Assembly (NCBI RefSeq): GCF_012933555.1
Contig: NZ_JABBPK010000001.1
Coordinates: 3,574,001 to 3,638,000, forward strand
Source: Niallia alba
GTDB lineage: Bacteria; Bacillota; Bacilli; Bacillales; Cytobacillaceae
Direction of reading: 5' to 3'
DNA: 64,000 bases
This document shows positions 58,162-64,000 of the stretch, piece by piece. The stretch's first letter is position 1, and every line of letters begins with the position of its first letter. The notes under the pieces were generated by a model, which made no database searches, was not told where the DNA came from, and saw only the letters and a program-made list of their open reading frames with translations. A program made the position numbers and the translations under genes.

Positions 58162-58629
58162 TCAGGTTATCCACTCTACTACTTTTATTGCAGCATAAGC
58201 AATTCCAGCTCCAATTAACGGACCTACAGCTACCCCGTTAAAGACAGATACTGACAAAATGGTTCCCAAAACAAGAGCAGTTGTAATTTCAGGGGAATCA
58301 GCCAATAAACTAACCCCACCCTTTGCGAGCAACGCAACCATAATTCCAGAAATTAAAGCAATCCACGCATACGGTGATTTAAAGGTAGCGGACAAATCTT
58401 TAAATCCAATATCGCCTGTTGCAATAGGTACAAGCACAGCAATTGTAATAATTGTTACCCCCCAATTAATTCCTTTTGATTGAATCAAGGCAAATAATTT
58501 ACTATCTATCCCAATCAGTTTCATTATTAATAAGAAAATAACCGCAATTATTAAAGAATTGTTTTTAGCTACAAGAGCAATTGCCAAAAGCAAATATAAA
58601 AATAAATAAGATTGACTAAATAAAAACAT
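58162..58629 (-). CDS. ytwI: DUF441 family membrane protein YtwI
   Basis: 155 residues from the ATG at 58629, which has AAAGGAGAG upstream; the ORF start eight codons earlier has none. Four or five hydrophobic helices. The DUF441 family is an integral membrane family of unknown function. The position between citZ and ytvI is that of ytwI. A 9-bp perfect hairpin (58152-58175) overlaps the stop codon but has no T-run. Confidence 0.87.
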   Translation of the reverse strand: MFLFSQSYLFLYLLLAIALVAKNNSLIIAVIFLLIMKLIGIDSKLFALIQSKGINWGVTIITIAVLVPIATGDIGFKDLSATFKSPYAWIALISGIMVALLAKGGVSLLADSPEITTALVLGTILSVSVFNGVAVGPLIGAGIAYAAIKVVEWIT

Positions 58630-58820
58630 AAATGACTCTCCTTTAAAAAACATTAACCAAAAAATCTCTTCCTACTTATTAAATTATTTATAAAAAGCAG
58701 GAATTCCGATTAAAAATGCATAAGTATAGAAAATATAGATGAAAAAGGAATTTACTTCTATTCTATTTTGCAATTGATAATGGTCTATTATTTATTATAC
58801 TAAAAATGGGAGGATTAACA

Positions 58821-59945
58821 TTGAATTATACATATCTTAACCGTACGATTCGGTTTATTGTAGTTATTGTAGCTACCATCCTATTATTTGTTAGCTTCTT
58901 TTATTTATCCAAAGTAACCTATCCCTTTATTATAGGATTTCTAATTGCTTTTTTAATGAATCCACTTGTTAATTTTTTGCAATTTAAATGTAAACTGCCT
59001 AGAGCCTTTGCTGTAATTTTAAGTATTTTGCTCATATTATCTGTATTTGCTGGGTTAGTTTCTTTACTAATTGCCGAGATTGTAGCAGGGGCGGCTTATC
59101 TGGGTGAGGTAGTACCGAAACATATTGATATCATTATTCGATATATTGAGGATTTGTTCGCAGCGCAAATTATCCCATTATATAATAAAATATCACAAAC
59201 CTTCAATAATCTTGGAACAGGTCAACAAGATACGATTATGACAAATATAAATAAAGTTGGCGAACAGGTTGGAAATGTTATGGGAGATTTTTTGCAATCC
59301 TTTTTCCTTAACATTCCCATCATACTATCCTGGTTTCCTAATGCAGCGAGTGTTCTAATATTCTCTTTATTAGCCACGTTTTTTATTAGTAAAGACTGGG
59401 TTCGGTTATCATTGAAGTTCGGAAAATTTTTTCCTTCTAAATGGTTAAATAGTGGAAAAACAGTTTTCTTTGAATTAAAGAAAGCTTTACTTGGATTTAT
59501 TAAAGCACAGTTAACGCTTGTTTCGATTACAACAGTCATTATTTTAATTGGCCTTTTAATACTTCGAGTTGATTATGCGATTACGATTGCACTCTTAACT
59601 GGAATAGTTGATATTATTCCGTATTTGGGTACAGGTCTAATATTCGTTCCTTGGATAATTTATGAGATTATTACTGGACAAATCGTGCTGGCAATAGGGT
59701 TATCGGTGCTCTATATCGTCGTTTTAGTTCAACGGCAAATAATGGAACCAAAAATTCTCTCTTCTAATATTGGGCTAGATCCCTTAGCAACCTTAATTGC
59801 TCTATTTGTTGGATTTAAGCTTTTTGGATTTATCGGGCTAATTATTGGTCCTGTTTCCCTAGTCATTGTCACTACCTTACATAGAGCAAATGTTTTTCAG
59901 GACATTTGGAAATTTATTAAAGGAGAAAGTGAGATACCGAAATAA
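58821..59945 (+). CDS. ytvI: Sporulation membrane protein YtvI (AI-2E family)
   Basis: 374 residues from a TTG at 58821 with GGGAGG seven bases upstream. About eight membrane helices and the PF01594 segments LLTGIVDIIPYLGTGLIFVPW and GLDPLATLIALFVGFKLFGFIGLIIGP. The spore-former subfamily YtvI is identified by neighbours ytwI and citZ. Role unknown. It is divergent from ytwI. A family B remnant follows its stop. Confidence 0.9.
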   Translation: MNYTYLNRTIRFIVVIVATILLFVSFFYLSKVTYPFIIGFLIAFLMNPLVNFLQFKCKLPRAFAVILSILLILSVFAGLVSLLIAEIVAGAAYLGEVVPKHIDIIIRYIEDLFAAQIIPLYNKISQTFNNLGTGQQDTIMTNINKVGEQVGNVMGDFLQSFFLNIPIILSWFPNAASVLIFSLLATFFISKDWVRLSLKFGKFFPSKWLNSGKTVFFELKKALLGFIKAQLTLVSITTVIILIGLLILRVDYAITIALLTGIVDIIPYLGTGLIFVPWIIYEIITGQIVLAIGLSVLYIVVLVQRQIMEPKILSSNIGLDPLATLIALFVGFKLFGFIGLIIGPVSLVIVTTLHRANVFQDIWKFIKGESEIPK

Positions 59946-59947
59946 AG

Positions 59948-60030
59948 TGAGGGTTTCCCTTCATCTCCCACCTATCTTCCTTGAATTCTCCTAAACTTAC
60001 GGTTGGGTCTTACTGTCCGTTAAATGTGGG
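59948..60030 (-). repeat. IS200/IS605-like end remnant, family B copy 3 (83 bp)
   Basis: On the minus strand: TTTAT, then CCCACATTTAACGGACAGTA, CCCAACCGTAAG, GAGAATTCAAGGAAGATAGG and TGGGAG, then TGAAGGGAAACCCTCA. It matches the left half of copy 2 (45115) but has a short right end. Confidence 0.52.
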
Positions 60031-60070
60031 ATAAAGATGTATTTATTAATCTCTTTGAGAGCAAAGTTTG

Positions 60071-60117
60071 AAAAAAGGAGCGGTGAATTTCCAATTGGAA
60101 ATTCACCGCTCTTTTTC
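60071..60117. terminator. Strong bidirectional terminator between ytvI and the aldo/keto reductase gene
   Basis: GAGCGGTGAATTTCC (60078-60092) and GGAAATTCACCGCTC (60097-60111) are perfectly complementary with a 4-base loop, A-run before and T-run after. Confidence 0.92.
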
Positions 60118-60131
60118 ATCTATATCTAATG

Positions 60132-61115
60132 TTAGTATGGACCTCTAATAGAATTTTTCACTTTATCTTCATAAAATGTTCTTAGTGTTTGTAATTCATC
60201 CATATTAAATGTTTTTTCCTCTAATGCTTTTAAGTTTTCAACAATTTGCTTTCGATTTTTGAATCCTGGAATTACACAAGAAATACCTTGCTGATCCAAT
60301 ATCCATCGTAATGCTGCAGTAGCCATTGACTTTCGACCATTCGCAATCCAAGTAAGCTCATCTGCTAATTCTACACCCTTTTTAAAACCAAGCCCTGCAA
60401 ATGTTTCTCCTACATTAAAGGCTTTCCCATTTTCATTAAATTTGCGATGATCATCTTCATCAAAAGTATGATTTTTCGTAAATTTCCCAGTAAGTAAACC
60501 ACTAGCCAACGGAAGACGCACAAGAATCCCGACCCCTTGCTTCTCCGCTACAGGAATTAATTTCTCAAGTGGTTTTTGGCGAAAAATATTAAAAATAACT
60601 TGCAACGCCTTTACGTTTGGATTTTGCAAGCATATAAGCCCCTGCTCCACTGTTTCAACACTTACTCCATAATTCCGAATTTTTCCTTTTTGCTGTAATT
60701 TATCAAGTACCTCAAATACTTGACCATCTTTTAATATTTCTGTTGGCGGACAATGAATTTGGTATAAATCGATTGCTTCTCTATTTAATCGCTTTAAACT
60801 ATTTTCACAATACTGACGAACACTTTCGTCTGAGTATGTTTGCTGTGCAAAAATATCTCCTCCACGACAAAACTTAGTTGCAATATGGATTTGATCCTCT
60901 TTCCCTTTCGTGGCCTTAGCAAGCAGCTCCTCACTATGTCCATCTCCATATACATCTGCTGTATCAAAAAAATTCACGCCTTTTTCGATTGCCAGTTCTA
61001 AGGATTTTAATGCTTCAGTGTCATCAACCTTTCCCCATGAACCACCAATTGCCCACGTACCGAAACTTACTTCACTGATTTTTAGGCCTGTATTTCCTAA
61101 ATTTCTGTAATTCAC
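60132..61115 (-). CDS. Aldo/keto reductase
   Basis: A 327-residue (beta/alpha)8 NADPH-dependent reductase. Catalytic Asp51 and Tyr56 are in FFDTADVYG, Lys81 in IATKFCR, and His in LYQIHCPP; C-terminal nucleotide-binding GFKNRKQIVENLKAL. It resembles the YccK/IolS general stress-type group; substrate unknown. Near the xylo-oligosaccharide genes, a sugar or aldehyde substrate is possible but not shown. AGGTGC upstream of the ATG. Confidence 0.9.
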   Translation of the reverse strand: MNYRNLGNTGLKISEVSFGTWAIGGSWGKVDDTEALKSLELAIEKGVNFFDTADVYGDGHSEELLAKATKGKEDQIHIATKFCRGGDIFAQQTYSDESVRQYCENSLKRLNREAIDLYQIHCPPTEILKDGQVFEVLDKLQQKGKIRNYGVSVETVEQGLICLQNPNVKALQVIFNIFRQKPLEKLIPVAEKQGVGILVRLPLASGLLTGKFTKNHTFDEDDHRKFNENGKAFNVGETFAGLGFKKGVELADELTWIANGRKSMATAALRWILDQQGISCVIPGFKNRKQIVENLKALEEKTFNMDELQTLRTFYEDKVKNSIRGPY

Positions 61116-61270
61116 TCTTTAAGCACCTCCACTAGCTAAGACTACTTACACGATTTTATTGAAATTAATGCTAATTTGAACGGTATCTGTAAAAAGAAAA
61201 AATCTAAAGGAGTCTCTACTCTGTGCGTATACAGATAAGTTGTTCTATCAAAATTATAACAAGGATTAAT

Positions 61271-61294
61271 AAGTTTGTATATTAAATAAACCAA
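61271..61294. promoter_or_regulatory. Possible xyl-type operator
   Basis: AAGTTTGTATATTAAATAAACCAA has the GTTTGT ... ATAAAC arrangement of Bacillus XylR operators. It lies in the gap between the reductase (minus) and the ROK repressor (plus). Confidence 0.45.
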
Positions 61295-61327
61295 CGTATA
61301 AAAAACGATTCCCTTTGTTTATCTTTT

Positions 61328-61357
61328 GGATAAATAGTTTTTCAACAATATTTATCC
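61328..61357. promoter_or_regulatory. Palindrome upstream of the ROK repressor
   Basis: GGATAAATA (61328-61336) and TATTTATCC (61349-61357) are perfect inverse arms 12 bases apart, a possible second operator. Confidence 0.45.
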
Positions 61358-61369
61358 CTTTTGTTTAGG

Positions 61370-61398
61370 TTTGGTTAATAGACAAACTGTAGTATAAT
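61370..61398 (+). promoter_or_regulatory. Probable promoter of the ROK repressor
   Basis: TTTGGT, 17 bases, TATAAT on the plus strand, with an operator-like TTTG...CAAAC inside the spacer, suggesting autoregulation. Confidence 0.5.
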
Positions 61399-61505
61399 TA
61401 ATCAATTAAGAATGATGCTTTAAGAGATAATTCAACTTCTGATAATAAATAAATTTTTCCAGTTCAAAAGGCAAGATACGGGATAAAAGGAGACTAAGAA
61501 AAAAC

Positions 61506-62681
61506 ATGCATATTACTTGGAATCAGCAATTGGTAAAAAAAGAAAATAAGTCACTATGTTTATATTTAATTAAAAACAATGCTCCAATCTCTCGGGCAGA
61601 TATTGCGCAACAAACAGGATTAACAAAGGGCACTGTCTCCTCCTTAGTATCAGAGCTTATTGACGAACAGTTAATCTATAAATCTGGTCATGGCGAGTCG
61701 AGTGGAGGCAGACGACCTGTCATGCTGCTATTTAATGAACAAGCAGGCTATTCAATCGGTATTGACCTAGGTGTCAATTACATATTAGGAATTTTAACCG
61801 ATTTACGTGGAAATATTATTTATCGGATAAATGAAAAGTATGTAAATTTAACGTATGAAGATACACTAGAAATGATAAAAAAAATTATTACTACTTTAAT
61901 AGAGAATGCTCCTAAATCTCCTTATGGTGTAATTGGGATTGGAATTGGCGCACCAGGGATTATAAACATGGAAGGAGAGATTCTACTAGCACCAAACCTT
62001 GGCTGGAAAAACATATCGCTTAAGAAACAATTAGAGGCACAATTTCATCTTCCTGTTTTAGTCGAAAATGAAGCAAACGCAGGAGCCTATGGAGAAAAGG
62101 AATTCGGCCTAGGGCAACCTTTTCAAAATCTTATTTATGTAAGTGCAGGCATTGGAATTGGTGCTGGCATTATTATTAACGGAGAATTATATAAAGGAAC
62201 GCTAGGTTATTCAGGTGAAATCGGTCATATGACCATACAAAAGGATGGACTAGAATGCCGCTGTGGCAATAAAGGCTGCTGGGAACTATATGCTTCTGAA
62301 CAATACTTATTAACTAGAGCTACACAATTAAAGCTAGGAGATAAAAAACAAATTCATTTAAATGACTTAATTGAGCTTGCTAACCAAGGAAATAACCAAG
62401 CAATCCATTTATTCCATGAGGTGGGGGATCATTTAGGATCTGGAATTATAAATATCATTCATACATTTAATCCAGAACAAATCATCATTGGAAATCGCCT
62501 CTCCTTAGCAAAAAGATGGATAGAGCCACGTGTGAAAAAAATGATAAGTAATTATACTTTACCCTTTCATCAATCGAAGCTGACTATCCATTTCTCTGAT
62601 ATTGATTTTGCGTCCTCTGCCTTAGGGGCTGCAGCTTTTTCTACAGAGAATTTTTTAAGATGTATGTTGCAGCCGGATTAA
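61506..62681 (+). CDS. ROK-family transcriptional repressor, second XylR-like protein
   Basis: 391 residues. N-terminal winged helix (about 15-75, ISRADIAQQTGLTKGTVSSLVSELI) then a ROK domain with SGGRRPVMLLF, GIGIGAPGI and GHMTIQKDGLECRCGNKGCWELYAS (zinc motif). It is clearly homologous to the XylR at 30361 but not a close duplicate. It converges with the GH8 gene, so it probably controls the xylo-oligosaccharide operon or xyl genes. GGAGA lies about 12 bases before the ATG, a little far. Confidence 0.9.
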   Translation: MHITWNQQLVKKENKSLCLYLIKNNAPISRADIAQQTGLTKGTVSSLVSELIDEQLIYKSGHGESSGGRRPVMLLFNEQAGYSIGIDLGVNYILGILTDLRGNIIYRINEKYVNLTYEDTLEMIKKIITTLIENAPKSPYGVIGIGIGAPGIINMEGEILLAPNLGWKNISLKKQLEAQFHLPVLVENEANAGAYGEKEFGLGQPFQNLIYVSAGIGIGAGIIINGELYKGTLGYSGEIGHMTIQKDGLECRCGNKGCWELYASEQYLLTRATQLKLGDKKQIHLNDLIELANQGNNQAIHLFHEVGDHLGSGIINIIHTFNPEQIIIGNRLSLAKRWIEPRVKKMISNYTLPFHQSKLTIHFSDIDFASSALGAAAFSTENFLRCMLQPD

Positions 62682-62738
62682 TTGCTGTTTAGACTATATT
62701 AATTATTAAGTCGTTTAAAACATACGTTCAACATACAT

Positions 62739-63866
62739 TTATTTTGGCATCCAAATTCGATAATTACCGCTTAAAGCAAGTAAACTAAAAAAGTATAAGC
62801 AATTATCATAATACCGCCTTTCGCCTTTTCTAATTGGCGTATTCCAAAATAATTCAACCATTCTTTTAGCATTCGGTCCGTCGGCCGCTAAAGAAGCCAT
62901 TGCATTCGTTGCAATTAATCCAATTGGATGAAGTGATTTTTCCGTAAAAGGAACTCCTTCAATCGTGTATCTCCGATAATCTTCAGGATCTTTTTCAGCA
63001 AAAAAATTCTGGATTTTATTAGCCGTTTCTCTTTCTGATTCACTTCCTCCAAACCATTCATAATCAAGACCTATATTTGCAGCAACTCGATAAGAGTCGC
63101 TATAAAAATGACCATAGCCCTTATCATTATTTGGAGTACCATCATAATAAGCATATTCGGGAGCAAGTCCTGTTTCTGAGTGACATGCTGTTTTCAAATA
63201 TTCTCGGCTTGCCTCTGCTGCTTCTTTCCAAAACGCTTGGTCTTCTGGATTTGCCCAGCAAGCAAATAACTCGTAAAAATGTGGCAAATGATAAGAGGGA
63301 TCTGTAAATTCACAGTTTGGAACAAATTTTATTAACTTGTTGTCCAGATTCCACATGGAGTGTCCTTTTCCCTCTTCCTCCTTATGCAAACAGGTTTGCA
63401 ATAAATCTCTTGCTTGTTGACTATAGTTGAAAGGTTGTTCTCCATCTCCCCATCGATGGGCTGCAAAAAATAAGGCTAGTGCAAAAAATTCTTCACCATC
63501 TGGTGCAGGTCCATCTGACTGCTTTGAGCCATCTGGATTACAAGACCAGGCAAAGTAACCAGCATTTTCTCCAGTATTCATATACATATGTTTCTTTGTC
63601 CAATTCCATATGCGATCAAATTCCTCTTTCTTATCTAATTGGACAGCAATCATCATTCCATAGGACATACCTTCTGTTCTAACATCAAGATTCCCTGTAT
63701 CTAATAAATATCCTCCATCCATAGAAGGAAAATAAATTCTCGTATCATCATCGCCATAAAAAATTTGTGCCCATGCATCCTCTATTTTTGATTGAATAGC
63801 TGTATCCGAGTATCCCATCTCTTTAAAAATATTTCGATAATTACCTGTATAAAATGCACCTTTCAC
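62739..63866 (-). CDS. Reducing-end xylose-releasing exo-oligoxylanase, GH8
   Basis: A 375-residue cytosolic (no signal peptide) GH8 enzyme. Its general acid Glu65 is in DVRTEGMSYGMM, the base Asp257 in FYSDSYRVAAN, and His313 in SLHPIGLIA, the residues I recall as key in the Bacillus halodurans Rex enzyme. It removes xylose from the reducing end of xylo-oligosaccharides of three or more units. GTG start with GGAGGAG upstream. It follows the xynB stop by 20 bases in one operon. Confidence 0.92.
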   Translation of the reverse strand: MKGAFYTGNYRNIFKEMGYSDTAIQSKIEDAWAQIFYGDDDTRIYFPSMDGGYLLDTGNLDVRTEGMSYGMMIAVQLDKKEEFDRIWNWTKKHMYMNTGENAGYFAWSCNPDGSKQSDGPAPDGEEFFALALFFAAHRWGDGEQPFNYSQQARDLLQTCLHKEEEGKGHSMWNLDNKLIKFVPNCEFTDPSYHLPHFYELFACWANPEDQAFWKEAAEASREYLKTACHSETGLAPEYAYYDGTPNNDKGYGHFYSDSYRVAANIGLDYEWFGGSESERETANKIQNFFAEKDPEDYRRYTIEGVPFTEKSLHPIGLIATNAMASLAADGPNAKRMVELFWNTPIRKGERRYYDNCLYFFSLLALSGNYRIWMPK

Positions 63867-63886
63867 CTAAACACTCCTCCTTTCTA

Positions 63887-64000
63887 TTAAGAAGAATAAG
63901 AAGTTATAAGACTATCATCTAATCCTTCATAAGTTTGGGTTTCATATACTATTGCCCTTAATTCTATAAGTGTCACTTCATTTTTTGTTAGGGTAATAGA
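63887..64000 (-). CDS. xynB: Beta-xylosidase GH39, C-terminal end only
   Basis: Translating the minus strand from 64000 gives 37 codons then TAA: SITLTKNEVTLIEL...YEGLDDSLITSYSS. This matches the tail of Geobacillus GH39 beta-xylosidase XynB1 as I remember it (KNEVTLIEIEQ...YVGLDDGEITSYSS). It would cleave xylobiose and short xylo-oligosaccharides in the cytosol. The body of the gene lies beyond the window. It is directly upstream of the GH8 gene in the same operon. Confidence 0.75.
   Translation of the reverse strand, partial: SITLTKNEVTLIELRAIVYETQTYEGLDDSLITSYSS

Noticed and set aside
1-64000. CRISPR arrays, rRNA or tRNA genes, prophage or toxin-antitoxin modules
   Set aside because: I saw no regular spacer-repeat arrays, no rRNA or tRNA sequence, and no phage or toxin genes in the window.

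Overview
The window reads as chromosome from a low-GC, spore-forming member of the Bacillaceae. Spore genes (sspI, ytvI, ytaF, ytxC), sigma-A promoters, a sigma-W promoter, T-boxes and a lysine riboswitch support this. As I remember the Bacillus subtilis map, most of the window follows it closely: sdhBAC, yslB, lysC, uvrC, trxA, etfA-etfB, lcfA, yshE, mutS2, polX, cvpA-type yshB, zapA, pheT-pheS, ysgA, sspI, then ysdC-ysdB-ysdA, rplT-rpmI-infC, thrS, ytxC, dnaI-dnaB-nrdR, coaE, ytaF, mutM, polA, phoR-phoP, mdh-icd-citZ, ytwI, ytvI. The genus cannot be fixed from this alone; a Niallia/Bacillus circulans-like xylan user is a guess.

Layout. 1-5800: succinate dehydrogenase operon, split from its own promoter by a complete 1.84-kb insertion sequence with an 8-bp target duplication, then yslB. 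5.8-7.9 kb: a chemoreceptor. 8-16 kb: aspartokinase under a lysine riboswitch, uvrC, thioredoxin, and a fatty-acid degradation cluster (acyl-CoA ligase plus electron transfer flavoprotein). 16-26.5 kb: DNA maintenance, cell division, Phe-tRNA synthetase behind a T-box, and an rRNA methyltransferase. 26.8-31.5 kb: sspI, then xylB-xylA and divergent xylR with a textbook operator, cre and promoter. 31.5-36.2 kb: membrane proteins, an M42 peptidase and ysdB with a sigma-W promoter. 36-40.3 kb: infC-rpmI-rplT behind an L20-type leader (infC uses an ATT start), and thrS behind a T-box. 40-50.4 kb: primosome, NrdR, CoaE and DNA repair. 51-58 kb: PhoPR and the TCA genes citZ-icd-mdh. 58-64 kb: ytwI, ytvI, an aldo/keto reductase, a second xylose-type ROK repressor, and a xylo-oligosaccharide operon (end of a GH39 beta-xylosidase, then a GH8 exo-oligoxylanase).

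Xylose use is the main accessory theme. Cytosolic xylo-oligosaccharides would be cut by the GH39 and GH8 enzymes, and XylA and XylB would feed the xylose into the pentose phosphate pathway. Two ROK repressors probably sense xylose.

The most unusual content is between the genes. There are at least three families of small repeats: (A) GC-rich palindromic elements, two of them MITE-like with terminal inverted repeats and 8-bp target duplications; (B) four short elements that look like IS200/IS605 left and right ends joined together, some keeping what may be an omega-RNA scaffold; (C) a tandem pair of about 145-bp repeats between phoR and polA. Two A/B copies sit where B. subtilis carries genes that are missing here (rnhC; gapB-speD).
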